A DNA stretch of 64,000 nt from Chryseobacterium aahli (GCF_022699665.1 NZ_JALDNB010000010.1:145725-209724), one strand, 5' to 3'; shown: positions 17,837-26,648, counted from the stretch's first letter. Made by a program: numbers and translations. The notes: generated from the sequence alone by a model not told the origin.

Positions 17837-19033
17837 TTACGACTTGTTGAAACTTGATTTAGTTTTAAGATAATAAGCAACGCACAGACCTACCAAAACC
17901 ATTCCGGCACTGAACGGGAAGATGTATTTCATTCCACAAATATCTGCAACGCCACCAATTAACGGACCTGCAACGCCAAGCGAAAGGTCAATAAAAAGCC
18001 CGTATCCTGCCAAAGCAGAGCCTTGACTTGATGGCGAAACACTTTTAATCGCAACCACTCCAAGAGCGGGAAAAATTAATGAAAATCCTAATCCGGTAAC
18101 TCCGGCTCCTAAAAGTGCCATCTGTGAAGTTGCTGCAAAGGAAATAATGACCAACCCTATTGTTTCTACTAAAAGACAGGCAATCGCAACTCTTATTCCA
18201 CCATAATTATTGATGACATTGCTGAAAACCAATCTTCCGGCAACAAATAATCCTCCAAAAACGGTGAGGCAAAGTGCACCGTTATTCCAATGAAAATAAT
18301 TGTAGTATAGGGTGATAAAAGTAGAAATACTTGCAAAACCAATTCCTCCCAAAGCCAGACAAATTCCGAAAGGCGAAACTTTTCCCAAAACTTTCCAGAA
18401 AGATTGAGAATCCTGAGTATTCATATTTGTGTAATTGATTTTAGTTTTGGCAAACAGAAAACCAATGATTCCAATTAAAATAGAAATAATACCGATACCG
18501 TAAAGCCCGAATTTATGCTCAATCACAACTCCAAGCGAAGCCCCGATTGCTAAAGCTCCGTAACACGCAACACCGTTATAAGAAATAATTTTTGCGGTAT
18601 GTTTTTCACCAAGCGCCATAATTGCCCAATTGATGGGACTCGCACCAATCATTCCTTCTCCGCATCCTGTCAGCAAACGTGTGATGATCAGAAAACCTAA
18701 ACTAAGTAGAGGAGAAAATTTAAAATAATAAGCCAGAATAAGAAAAATTCCTGTTAAAGAAAAACCTAACATACTGAATAAAACGGCCGGCTTCGGACCT
18801 TTTCCATCAATGATTTTTCCGGAATATGCCCTCAGGAAAAATGTGGCAACATATTGTAAACTGATGACCAATCCGGCAATGACCAAGCTGAAACCTAAGT
18901 TTTTACTGATGAAAATTGGTAAAACGGAGAGAGATAAACCTATAATAAAGTATCCTAAAAAAGTAAAACCAACGTAACTGAGTAGTGGTAAATTTACATT
19001 TTCCGGCTGTTTGACTGCATGATCCATATTCAT
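17837..19033 (-). CDS. MFS transporter, YhhS/YfcJ-like
   Basis: 398 residues with twelve predicted transmembrane helices. The loop between helices 2 and 3 carries RAYSGKIIDGKGPKP, a variant of the MFS motif A (GxLaDrxGrkp). GEGMIGASPINWAIMALGEKH near residue 130 resembles the signature of the YhhS/YfcJ arabinose-efflux-like subfamily. The substrate cannot be predicted. The start may be at 19033 or at the second ATG at 19027; the promoter box is so close that the shorter form is plausible. It precedes prfC on the same strand. The C-terminus is a short basic tail. Confidence 0.85.
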   Translation of the reverse strand: MNMDHAVKQPENVNLPLLSYVGFTFLGYFIIGLSLSVLPIFISKNLGFSLVIAGLVISLQYVATFFLRAYSGKIIDGKGPKPAVLFSMLGFSLTGIFLILAYYFKFSPLLSLGFLIITRLLTGCGEGMIGASPINWAIMALGEKHTAKIISYNGVACYGALAIGASLGVVIEHKFGLYGIGIISILIGIIGFLFAKTKINYTNMNTQDSQSFWKVLGKVSPFGICLALGGIGFASISTFITLYYNYFHWNNGALCLTVFGGLFVAGRLVFSNVINNYGGIRVAIACLLVETIGLVIISFAATSQMALLGAGVTGLGFSLIFPALGVVAIKSVSPSSQGSALAGYGLFIDLSLGVAGPLIGGVADICGMKYIFPFSAGMVLVGLCVAYYLKTKSSFNKS

Positions 19034-19047
19034 AAAAAATTAAGATA

Positions 19048-19080
19048 CAAAGATACTTCAGAAAAATAATTTAATATCAA
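19048..19080 (-). promoter_or_regulatory. Bacteroidota promoter of the MFS transporter gene
   Basis: On the minus strand TTG (19080-19078) and TATCTTTG (19055-19048) are 22 bp apart, a full consensus match. The box ends 14 bp before the start codon, implying a very short leader. Confidence 0.55.
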
Positions 19081-19123
19081 TGTTTCAAAATGAATAATTT
19101 AAAAATTTATTTATTCAAATTTT

Positions 19124-19918
19124 TTAGAATTTTAGAGAAAAGTGTTCAAAATCGTCAAAATAGAGTAAAAGTAAACTTTCCTTATATTTGTTTTCATCTC
19201 GGTGAGGACGATCTATTTCCAAGTTTTTTAAAATTAATTGTTCAATTTTTTTATCCTTTTCACCAATTTTCTTTATGGGGATTATTTTCTTTATTTTATT
19301 GTTTTTATCAGTAAAAACCTTGTAGATTCCTAATTTTTCAGAAGGTTGTGAGATATTCAACTTTATAAATTCCGTATGTGGTGTGTAAGGATAGGTGATG
19401 CGTTTTTCAGACAAATCATAAAATTTTTCAAATTTTAAATCATAAAATTGGTTTTTATATTTTTCAAGATTTTTAAACAAATTGATATACCGATTTATTA
19501 TTTCATTCTCTTCGTCAATACTATTGTGATAACTTAAAAGAATCATCCGGCTGCATAAATCTACCCAATATTCATTATTTTGATCTTTTTTTAAAATGAC
19601 AAGATATTTTTCTCCGCTATTAAGGGCAAGTGAACAGCCTTGATAATCATTAATTCCTTTATCTTTTGCACCGAATACATTTAAAAAATTTACTTTTTGT
19701 CCTTTAATTATTTGGTTAAAATCAATTTTAGCTTTATAGTTATCGTATTTATGATCTCCGTTAGCTTTAATGCTACCATCAAAGGTTTTTGTAACGGTTA
19801 TAATTCCTATAAGATCCGCATCAAAATATTCTTGTGCAATATTCCCAGATCCGCATCTGCAAGCTGATAATTTTAGAGTGATAAAAAGCAGAAAGAATAA
19901 TAATGATTTAAGTTTCAT
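19124..19918 (-). CDS. Secreted protein with N-terminal CxC, TIMP/netrin-like in layout, unknown function
   Basis: 264 residues. The signal peptide probably ends at LKLSA, leaving CRCGSGN as the mature N-terminus. A mature N-terminal Cys-x-Cys followed by a hydrophobic beta pattern such as YFDADLIGIITV, and later FNQIIKGQK, is the layout of bacterial proteins similar to the NTR (netrin/TIMP) fold. Two more cysteines (YQGCSLAL, VDLCSRM) could form disulphides with the first pair. The C-terminal ~110 residues are Lys/Glu-rich with no recognisable motif. Alternatively Cys20 could be a lipidation site. It lies 90 bp upstream of the MFS gene on the same strand. Function is not known, and the fold assignment is tentative. 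Confidence 0.6.
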   Translation of the reverse strand: MKLKSLLFFLLFITLKLSACRCGSGNIAQEYFDADLIGIITVTKTFDGSIKANGDHKYDNYKAKIDFNQIIKGQKVNFLNVFGAKDKGINDYQGCSLALNSGEKYLVILKKDQNNEYWVDLCSRMILLSYHNSIDEENEIINRYINLFKNLEKYKNQFYDLKFEKFYDLSEKRITYPYTPHTEFIKLNISQPSEKLGIYKVFTDKNNKIKKIIPIKKIGEKDKKIEQLILKNLEIDRPHRDENKYKESLLLLYFDDFEHFSLKF

Positions 19919-20062
19919 TATGGAAATTATTTTCAGGAAAATTATAAAGTTAAATTGTTAAACGTTTCATGCCCACAAATTATGCGAATATAAATTTAAG
20001 TTTTTAGATTAAATTTTTAATCTTCTATTTTCTGGAATAATTTTGCCTATCCAAAACAGAAT

Positions 20063-20097
20063 TTGATTTTTCTTTCATACAAATTCAATTATCTTTG
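20063..20097 (+). promoter_or_regulatory. Promoter of the CPBP protease gene
   Basis: TTG (20063-20065) and TATCTTTG (20090-20097) are 24 bp apart, slightly longer than the usual spacing. The -7 box ends 17 bp before the ATG at 20115. Confidence 0.5.
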
Positions 20098-20114
20098 TTT
20101 CTCAAATTAAAAAA

Positions 20115-20945
20115 ATGGAAAACAGCAGATACCCAAAATTTACATTCACCTGGATCGGAGGTTTGATATTATTCGCAGGTTTTGTGGTAGGATCATTAGC
20201 TGTTGGATTTTTCAATGTTTTCTGGATGTTGTTTTTTAAAGAAAATCTACAATATAAAGATTGGTTTTTGATGGTATCAAATGCGGTGGTATTTTTAATC
20301 TCAATTGCTTTCTTCGATTTTTTTGTGGTGAGATTACAGACGAAACAGAAACTGAATTTCAACTTTTCTCCGACTAATTTTTATACTTATCTGCTCATAT
20401 TTCCTATGATGTTGGGAATGATGTTTATAGGAGAATTTGTAACATCCCAAATTCCAACTACAGGACCTTTTTTCGGAAAGTATTATGATTTTTTTACAGA
20501 TTTGATGAGTCAGTTGACTTATAATCCCGTTGTGATGATTATTACTGCAGTGATTATGGCGCCGATTTTTGAGGAAATTATTTTTAGAGGAATTATTCAG
20601 AAAGGACTAATCAATAATGGGGTACAGCCTTGGAAAGCGATTGTTTTTGCGTCGATTGTCTTCGGTCTGGTACATGGGAATCCTTGGCAGTTTGTAGGAG
20701 CTGTAATGCTTGGCTGCGTTTTAGGGTTGGTTTATTATAAAACTAAATCGTTGCTCTTGCCAATGCTTTTGCATGGTTTTAATAATTTATGCTCATCTTT
20801 CTTAATATTTTACACCAAATCTGAAAGTTTTGCAGATGCTTTTAAAGTTTCAGAATGGATAATTTTAGGAGTTGGGATTGTTTTGCTTTCTTCATTTTAC
20901 TATTTATTTATGAAGAAGTATAAAGTACATTATTCAGAAATTTAA
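20115..20945 (+). CDS. CPBP-family intramembrane glutamic endopeptidase
   Basis: 276 residues with about eight transmembrane helices. The family motifs are intact: EEIIFRG near residue 154 (EExxxR), FGLVHGN near 187 (FxxxH) and LLHGFNN near 219. CPBP/Rce1-type proteases cut inside the membrane, act on prenylated or peptide substrates in other organisms, and are often linked to bacteriocin immunity. The bacterial substrate here is unknown. A good promoter box precedes it. The next gene, rdgB, follows after 117 bp that contain an AATAGCAC...GTGCTATT inverted repeat and a GCGCATTATGCGC palindrome, so the two may be separated transcriptionally. Confidence 0.85.
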   Translation: MENSRYPKFTFTWIGGLILFAGFVVGSLAVGFFNVFWMLFFKENLQYKDWFLMVSNAVVFLISIAFFDFFVVRLQTKQKLNFNFSPTNFYTYLLIFPMMLGMMFIGEFVTSQIPTTGPFFGKYYDFFTDLMSQLTYNPVVMIITAVIMAPIFEEIIFRGIIQKGLINNGVQPWKAIVFASIVFGLVHGNPWQFVGAVMLGCVLGLVYYKTKSLLLPMLLHGFNNLCSSFLIFYTKSESFADAFKVSEWIILGVGIVLLSSFYYLFMKKYKVHYSEI

Positions 20946-21062
20946 ATTCATTCAAACACCAATAGCACCAACATTCTTCACAAATTTCACAAAATTCAAT
21001 GAGTGCTATTAGTTTTCAAGAAAGATTACAGCGCATTATGCGCTTAAAAAAATAAAAGTTAC

Positions 21063-21638
21063 ATGGAATTATTAGTTGCCACACACAACGTACACAAGAA
21101 AGAAGAAATTCAACAGATCTTAGGAGACAAGTTTACCGTTAAAAGTCTTGCAGATTATGATTTGCATGACGAAATCGTGGAAGACGGCGATTCTTTCAAC
21201 GCCAATGCTTTAATTAAAGCAAAATATTGTTTCGAAAAAACTGGGATTCCGAGTTTGGGCGATGACAGCGGTTTGGTTGTAGAATCTTTAGACGGAAGAC
21301 CGGGAATTTTCTCCGCACGTTATGCCGGAAACCATGATTTTGCAAAAAATATTGAGAAAGTTTTAGACGAAATGAAAGGTGTGGAAAACAGAAAAGCCTA
21401 TTTCATTACCGTTTTGTGCTATTATGACGAAAACGGCGCTCAATATTTTGATGGCAGAGCTCACGGAAATTTACTTACAGAAAATAAAGGTCACAAAGGT
21501 TTTGGGTACGACCCAATTTTTGTTCCGGAAGGTTATGAAAAGACTTTTGCAGAAATGAATCCTGAAGATAAAAACCAGATCAGCCACAGAAAACAGGCAC
21601 TAGATTTGTTTTTAAATTTTTTAAAAGTGAATGGATAA
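21063..21638 (+). CDS. rdgB: Non-canonical purine NTP pyrophosphatase (RdgB/HAM1)
   Basis: A complete 191-residue RdgB/HAM1 enzyme that hydrolyses ITP, dITP and XTP to monophosphates and keeps them out of nucleic acids. Hallmarks are the N-terminal ATHNVHKKEE, the SLGDDSGLVVESLDGRPGIFSARYAG block near residues 64-90, GFGYDPIFVPEG near 146, and the C-terminal SHRKQAL. It is cytosolic. The start ATG at 21063 gives the standard N-terminus. It is followed by a degenerate hexamer repeat and then rnz. Confidence 0.95.
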   Translation: MELLVATHNVHKKEEIQQILGDKFTVKSLADYDLHDEIVEDGDSFNANALIKAKYCFEKTGIPSLGDDSGLVVESLDGRPGIFSARYAGNHDFAKNIEKVLDEMKGVENRKAYFITVLCYYDENGAQYFDGRAHGNLLTENKGHKGFGYDPIFVPEGYEKTFAEMNPEDKNQISHRKQALDLFLNFLKVNG

Positions 21639-21689
21639 TTTAGGATTGGGCTCAGATTTAGATTGATAAAATATTCTGAAAATAGTATG

Positions 21690-21737
21690 AACGTTAACGT
21701 TAACCTCAGCCTTAATCTCAACCTCAACCTCAAACTT
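21690..21737 (+). repeat. Degenerate hexamer tandem repeat (AACCTY-like)
   Basis: Eight consecutive six-base units: AACGTT twice, AACCTC, AGCCTT, AATCTC, AACCTC twice, AAACTT. It lies 32 bp upstream of the rnz start. A four-unit relative with the same consensus is at 57928-57951. Confidence 0.65.
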
Positions 21738-21769
21738 TTATCGTACATTTACCCCAATAAACTATTGAT

Positions 21770-22684
21770 TTGAGTACTTATTTAACCATTTTAGGCTTTA
21801 ATTCAGCAATTCCTACTGTTAATACATCGCCCACTTCGCAGCTTCTTGAGATGGAAGAGCGATGTTTTCTGATCGATTGTGGTGAAGGAACGCAGGTGCA
21901 GCTGAGAAAAGCAAAAGCAAGATTTTCAAAAATCAATCATATATTTATTTCGCATCTTCATGGGGATCATTGTTTTGGTTTGCCGGGTTTGATTGCGTCT
22001 TTTCGTTTGTTGGGAAGAGATGTGCCGTTGCATGTTTATGGTCCGAAAGGCATTAAAAAAATGCTGGAAACCATTTTTACCATTACAGAAACCCATCGTG
22101 GTTTTGAAATCGTTTATCATGAGCTTGATAAAGATTATTCCGAGAAAATTTACGAAGACAATAGAGTAGAGGTTTATACGATCCCATTAGATCACAGAAT
22201 TTACTGTAACGGTTATCTTTTTAAAGAAAAACAAAAAGACAGGCATCTTAATATGCAGGAAATTTCAAAATATAATGAAATTGAAACCTGTGATTATCAC
22301 AATTTGAAAGCAGGTAAAGATTTTGAATTGAGTGACGGATATATTCTTAAAAATGAAATTTTGACCACAGAACCCGCACCGCCCGTTTCTTACGCTTTTT
22401 GCAGCGATACCAGATATTTAGAATCTGTCATTCCGATTATTAAAAACGTGACGGTATTGTATCACGAGTCTACTTTTCTACACGATTTGAAAGAAATGGC
22501 AGATTACACCGGTCACACAACAGCTTTAGAAGCAGCCAGAATTGCGAGACAAGCGGAAGTCGGTAAATTGATTTTAGGTCATTTTTCTAATAGATATGGT
22601 GATTTGACGGTATTTACTGATGAGGCAAGAACGGTTTTTCCAAATACTTTTTTACCTAAGGCTTTAGAAGTTGTAAAAATCTAA
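21770..22684 (+). CDS. rnz: Ribonuclease Z
   Basis: 304 residues of the metallo-beta-lactamase-fold tRNA 3'-processing endonuclease. The zinc motif HLHGDHCFGLPG is at residue ~63. The later metal-binding blocks are present: FCSDTRY near 208, LYHESTF near 226, and GHFSNRYGD near 267. The start codon is TTG: the family N-terminus (MSTYLTILGFNSAIP) begins exactly there, and the next ATG would delete 26 conserved residues. It forms a tandem with the following gene, whose ATG begins directly after this stop codon. Confidence 0.93.
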   Translation: MSTYLTILGFNSAIPTVNTSPTSQLLEMEERCFLIDCGEGTQVQLRKAKARFSKINHIFISHLHGDHCFGLPGLIASFRLLGRDVPLHVYGPKGIKKMLETIFTITETHRGFEIVYHELDKDYSEKIYEDNRVEVYTIPLDHRIYCNGYLFKEKQKDRHLNMQEISKYNEIETCDYHNLKAGKDFELSDGYILKNEILTTEPAPPVSYAFCSDTRYLESVIPIIKNVTVLYHESTFLHDLKEMADYTGHTTALEAARIARQAEVGKLILGHFSNRYGDLTVFTDEARTVFPNTFLPKALEVVKI

Positions 22685-23461
22685 ATGAATATGTTGAATT
22701 TTGAAGAATTAAAAGATTTTCTAAACGAAAAGGCTGATGTGTATAATAATTCTGAATTTATTCAAGACGATCCTATACAGATTCCGCATCGTTTTTCTTT
22801 AAAACAAGATATTGAAATTGCTGGTTTTCTGGCGGCGACTATTTCTTGGGGAAATAGGAAAGCAATTATAAAGTCAGCTGATAAAATATTGGACATCATG
22901 GGAAATTCTCCCTATGATTTTGTGATGAATTATTCTGAAAATGATTTGAAATTTATTGACGGAAAAAGTATTCACAGAACTTTTAACGGAGAAGATTTTA
23001 CTTATTTTGTCAGACAGTTTAACAGGATTTATCGTGAAAATAATAGTTTAGAAAATTTATTTATCATTAAAGATTCTGAAACTAATTTTTATCATGCGAT
23101 CGAAAGGTTCAGGCTGGGTTTTTTACAGACTGAAAAGCATAGAAGTCACAAACATGTAAGTTCACCTTACAAAAATTCATCTTCAAAAAGAATTATTATG
23201 TTTCTGCGTTGGATGGTGCGAAATGATCAGCGTGGCGTTGATTTTGGAATTTGGAATAACATCGATACTAAAAATTTATCAATACCTTTAGACGTTCACA
23301 CAGGAAATATTTCAAGAAAATTAGGCTTGATTTCCAGAACGCAGAATGATTGGAAAACTGTTTTAGAGTTAGACGAAATTATCAGAAAATTTGATCCTAA
23401 AGATCCCGCAAAATATGATTTTGCACTATTTGGTTTAGGGGTAACTAAGGAATTATTTTAA
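22685..23461 (+). CDS. TIGR02757/DUF2400-family protein
   Basis: 258 residues that I recognise as the TIGR02757 (DUF2400) family, common in Bacteroidota and of unknown function. Recognisable blocks are DPIQIPHRFSLKQDIEI and the following FLAATISWGNR near residues 40-65, MFLRWMVRNDQRGVDFGIW near 178-196, IPLDVHTGNI near 206 and DFALFGLGV near the end. The late FLRWMVR and PLDVHT blocks resemble the helix-hairpin-helix architecture of DNA glycosylase-like proteins, but no catalytic claim can be made. It abuts the rnz stop codon and precedes the DUF1003 gene by 10 bp, so the three are one operon. Confidence 0.85.
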   Translation: MNMLNFEELKDFLNEKADVYNNSEFIQDDPIQIPHRFSLKQDIEIAGFLAATISWGNRKAIIKSADKILDIMGNSPYDFVMNYSENDLKFIDGKSIHRTFNGEDFTYFVRQFNRIYRENNSLENLFIIKDSETNFYHAIERFRLGFLQTEKHRSHKHVSSPYKNSSSKRIIMFLRWMVRNDQRGVDFGIWNNIDTKNLSIPLDVHTGNISRKLGLISRTQNDWKTVLELDEIIRKFDPKDPAKYDFALFGLGVTKELF

Positions 23462-23471
23462 ACAAAAAATA

Positions 23472-24002
23472 ATGAAAACATCACACGAAAGAATAGAACT
23501 TCTTGAGAAACTGGCAGATGGAATCACCTCTTGGATTGGCTCTATACCATCTCTTATTATTCATACTTTACTTTTTTTGACTGCATTTTTACTACCTTCA
23601 TTTGGCGTGGTTGATTTTGACAAAATGCTGTTGGTATTGACGACGGTTCTTTCTTTGGAAGCTATTTATCTTTCAATTCTGATCCAAATGTCGGTGAACA
23701 AAAGCCATGAAAAAATTGAAGATATCCAGGAAGATATTGAAGAAATCAGCGAAGACATTGAAGACATTCAGGAAGATTTGGAAGAAATTAGTGAGGATAT
23801 TGAAGAAATCACGGAAGATATCGAAGATATTCAGGAAGATATTGAGGAAATCAATGAAGATGAGGATGATGAGGATCATATAGAAAAAGCGAAAAAAGCG
23901 ATTTTAAAAAGCAATGTAAATTCAAATAAAAACGAAATTAAGTTGCTAAAAGATAAAATTCAGGAGCTGCAAAATATGATTGATGACCTGAAGAAAGACT
24001 AA
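23472..24002 (+). CDS. DUF1003-family membrane protein with perfect heptad-repeat coiled coil
   Basis: 176 residues. The N-terminal ~80 match the DUF1003 core with two transmembrane helices (SLIIHTLLFLTAFLLPSFGV, then LLVLTTVLSLEAIYLSILIQM). Residues 82-130 consist of seven consecutive seven-residue units of the form [IL]E[DE]I[QSTN]ED, then an Asp/Glu-rich stretch and a Lys-rich coiled-coil tail. This gives a very acidic, isoleucine-zipped helix projecting into the cytoplasm. DUF1003 function is unknown; some relatives are annotated as cyclic-nucleotide or ion-transport related without strong support. It is the third gene of the rnz operon. Confidence 0.82.
   Translation: MKTSHERIELLEKLADGITSWIGSIPSLIIHTLLFLTAFLLPSFGVVDFDKMLLVLTTVLSLEAIYLSILIQMSVNKSHEKIEDIQEDIEEISEDIEDIQEDLEEISEDIEEITEDIEDIQEDIEEINEDEDDEDHIEKAKKAILKSNVNSNKNEIKLLKDKIQELQNMIDDLKKD
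23715..23861 (+). repeat. Seven 21-bp coding tandem repeats
   Basis: Seven 21-bp units encode IEDIQED, IEEISED, IEDIQED, LEEISED, IEEITED, IEDIQED and IEEINED. The units vary at third positions, so the protein pattern is better conserved than the DNA. Confidence 0.9.
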
Positions 24003-24109
24003 TCTGATAGTAAAAAATTGTAATTTTTGTTTTTCTAAATCATATTGTAAATTTGATGTTAATTCGCAAATCTATAGACTAAATCTTAATCATTTAGGAT
24101 TATTTTTAT

Positions 24110-24117
24110 TATTTTTG
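24110..24117 (+). promoter_or_regulatory. TAnnTTTG box before the first choice-of-anchor-L gene
   Basis: TATTTTTG lies 16 bp before the ATG at 24134. No TTG occurs at the expected -33 position. Confidence 0.4.
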
Positions 24118-24133
24118 GGCAAACAATCTGAAA

Positions 24134-26479
24134 ATGTTAAATTATAGATTAAAAAATTACTTTAAAATTAGTTTTGTTCTTTTTGCTTTTCTAAGCACTT
24201 TTAGTTTTGCTCAAGTAAGAACTCAGAAACCAACTGTTTTTCCTCTGAATGCAAAAGCGGGAGCTTTTATTGATGTTAACGTAGCTCCATATCCTGCGAG
24301 CAATTATACTCCAACACAATTAGTTACAGATATTCTTGTGGGTAACGGTGGAGGATGTGTTGTTCCTAATATTTCCAATGTAACTGTTACACCGAGTACA
24401 GCAGCCACGCTGGAAAACAGAGCTTGGGGTTACTTTAATAAGGCAACTGCCAACTTTCCATTTTTAGAAGGTATCGTATTATCAACAGGTTTTGCGAAAA
24501 AAGCAGGTAACACTGCTCAAAGCAGTATGGGTGATAACAATGGAGGAACTGGTGATGCTGATTTGAGTGCTGCCATTGGTGTTGCAAACCTTAATAATGC
24601 TTCAGTTCTGGAGTTCGACTTTGTACCGACAAGCAGCCAGATGAAATTTAATTACATTTTTGCATCTCATGAGTATGAAGGCAGCTATCCATGCCCACCG
24701 TTACAATTTGATGATGCCTTTGCTTTACTGCTAAAGCCTAATACTCCGGGATCAACTTATACTAATTTAGCAATACTTCCTGCTGGAGCTGGTCCTGTAT
24801 CCGTACCAAATATTCTGCCTGCAAGTTTTTCTTGTGGCCCTATAAACGCTCAGTATTTTGGATCGCTTTTACCTAATGCAACAAATTATAACGGGCGTAC
24901 TGTACCTCTCACAGCTGAGGCTACTGTAGTTCCTGGACAATCATACCACATTAAAATGGTTATAGCAGATGCGCGTGATACTATCTATGACTCGGCAGTA
25001 TTTTTAGAAGCCGGATCATTTGATATTGGAGTAAGTATTGTGGATGAAGCAGGGAACCCTGTACCAGAGACTTTAAATGTGTGTGATAATGCACCCCAAA
25101 TTTTAAAGGCTTTGGTAGCTACTACTCCTGGGATGACATTTCAATGGTTTAAAGACGGCATTGCCATTCCTGGTGCTACCAACGTAAATTATACAGCTAC
25201 CAGCCCGGGTGTTTATACTGTGAAAATTATTATACCGGGCCAAAATTGTCCTGCAGAAGCAAAAGTTACCATTATAGGAGGTACAACTCCAACGGCACAG
25301 AATGCTATTTTAAAATTATGTACTACACCTAGTGTTTCTACTTTTGATCTTAATTCAGCAAAACCTTCTATCAGTACTACGGCGGGTGCAGTATTTAAAT
25401 TTTATGTAAATCAGGCAGATGCAGTTGCTCAAAACAATAGTTTTATTACTGTTCCAGAACTTTTTAACGGAAATGACGGCCAGGTTTTATATGTAGTAGT
25501 TTCTAATGGTGCTTTCTGTAGTAAGCTAGTTACTTTAACTTTACGAAAAGAAGCAACACCTATACCGGTACTTAATGCTTCAAAAATGAAAATCTGTAAT
25601 GGGGAGTCAGTTGTTTTAACGGCTTCAGGAGGAGCAACTTATGAGTGGAGTGGTTTTGCGGGTACAGGTGCTGTACGTACGGTATCTCCTACACAAACTA
25701 CAACTTATACTGTTTACGCAATCGGTGCTCAAGGATGTAAATCTCTACAGCCTGTATCAATTACAGTAGAAGTTGTTCCTGCAATTACTTCAAATCTTAC
25801 AGGTGGTTATATTTGTTCTGGTGACAATATCACTTTAGATGCTGGTGCGGGTCCAAGTTACCAATATTTGTGGAGCAATGGTGCTACAACGCAAACCATA
25901 TCTGCAACTACCGCAGGTGCATATTCTGTAACAATTAATAATGGGGTTTGTTCTAAAGTATACACTACGCAGGTCATTCAGGCAATTGTTCCTCAGATTA
26001 TCAAAGTTGATTATGATGAAAGTGGAACTTTGGTTGTGACAGCAAGTAATCCAAGCAACGGACAATTAGAATATTCTAATGATAGTGGAGTTACTTGGCA
26101 ATCTTCAAATGTATTTACAAATGTTCCAAATAATTCATTAGTTTCAATCAGAGTTAAAGTGAAAAATACAAGTTGTGTTGGTTTCTTAGAGTATTTCACA
26201 TTTGTTATGAAAAATGTAATTACTCCAAACGGAGACAACGTAAATGAGATGATTGATTTCAGAGGAATTAGTGATCTCAAAGATTTCCAGGCGGTTATTT
26301 CTGACCGTTATGGTAAGGCCGTATTTAAAGCTGAAAAAACCAGGCCGTTCTGGGATGGTTATTTCCAAGGTAAAAAGCTTCCAACTTCATCTTATTGGTA
26401 TCAGGTGACTTTCGAAGATCCTGCAACTAAAAAATTAACAGTGAAAACTGGTTGGATTTTATTGAAAAACTTTGAATAA
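24134..26479 (+). CDS. Choice-of-anchor-L surface protein with T9SS type B domain (1 of 3)
   Basis: 781 residues. A signal peptide (residues 1-27, ending FSFAQ) is followed by a choice-of-anchor L domain at about 40-300, with the typical GAFIDVNVAPYP, VLEFDFVPTS, YIFASHEYEG, DAFALLL and FLEAGSFDIG. Ig-like/PKD-like beta modules run from about 305 to 690. The last ~85 residues are the gliding-motility-type T9SS type B domain: VITPNGDNVNEMIDF, a YGKAVF strand, and SSYWYQVTF through TGWILLKN. Such proteins are exported by T9SS and stay at the cell surface or in the matrix. No catalytic residues are visible; an adhesive or structural role is inferred. The first of three paralogues in a row, each with its own terminator. 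Confidence 0.88.
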   Translation: MLNYRLKNYFKISFVLFAFLSTFSFAQVRTQKPTVFPLNAKAGAFIDVNVAPYPASNYTPTQLVTDILVGNGGGCVVPNISNVTVTPSTAATLENRAWGYFNKATANFPFLEGIVLSTGFAKKAGNTAQSSMGDNNGGTGDADLSAAIGVANLNNASVLEFDFVPTSSQMKFNYIFASHEYEGSYPCPPLQFDDAFALLLKPNTPGSTYTNLAILPAGAGPVSVPNILPASFSCGPINAQYFGSLLPNATNYNGRTVPLTAEATVVPGQSYHIKMVIADARDTIYDSAVFLEAGSFDIGVSIVDEAGNPVPETLNVCDNAPQILKALVATTPGMTFQWFKDGIAIPGATNVNYTATSPGVYTVKIIIPGQNCPAEAKVTIIGGTTPTAQNAILKLCTTPSVSTFDLNSAKPSISTTAGAVFKFYVNQADAVAQNNSFITVPELFNGNDGQVLYVVVSNGAFCSKLVTLTLRKEATPIPVLNASKMKICNGESVVLTASGGATYEWSGFAGTGAVRTVSPTQTTTYTVYAIGAQGCKSLQPVSITVEVVPAITSNLTGGYICSGDNITLDAGAGPSYQYLWSNGATTQTISATTAGAYSVTINNGVCSKVYTTQVIQAIVPQIIKVDYDESGTLVVTASNPSNGQLEYSNDSGVTWQSSNVFTNVPNNSLVSIRVKVKNTSCVGFLEYFTFVMKNVITPNGDNVNEMIDFRGISDLKDFQAVISDRYGKAVFKAEKTRPFWDGYFQGKKLPTSSYWYQVTFEDPATKKLTVKTGWILLKNFE

Positions 26480-26493
26480 AATTCTCTAATATT

Positions 26494-26524
26494 AAAAAGA
26501 CCGATGAATAATCGGTCTTTTTTT
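26494..26524 (+). terminator. Terminator of surface protein 1
   Basis: AAAGACCGAT pairs with ATCGGTCTTT around GAATA, followed by further T residues. Confidence 0.85.
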
Positions 26525-26624
26525 ATGTTTAATTTTTGCAATCAGATTAATACAATTAAAATGGTAAGATTGTGTTAATAATAATATAAATATTTTTGAA
26601 TTAAATTTTAATCAAAAAAAATAG

Positions 26625-26632
26625 TATTTTTG
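26625..26632 (+). promoter_or_regulatory. TAnnTTTG box before the second choice-of-anchor-L gene
   Basis: TATTTTTG lies 16 bp before the ATG at 26649, the same spacing as in the first gene of the trio. An identical octamer occurs 34 bp upstream (26591-26598). Confidence 0.45.
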
Positions 26633-26648
26633 TTAAAAATAATACAAA

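Noticed and set aside
20946..21062. AATAGCAC/GTGCTATT inverted repeat as a riboswitch or terminator
   Set aside because: The loop is about 40 bases and no T run follows. Too weak to list as a feature.
23715..23861. CRISPR-like array
   Set aside because: The 21-bp units are contiguous with no spacers, vary at codon third positions and encode protein heptads.
23673..23879. Phe/Ile-rich frame opposite the DUF1003 heptad region
   Set aside because: Simple reverse-complement image of the GAA/GAT/ATT repeat; not a gene.
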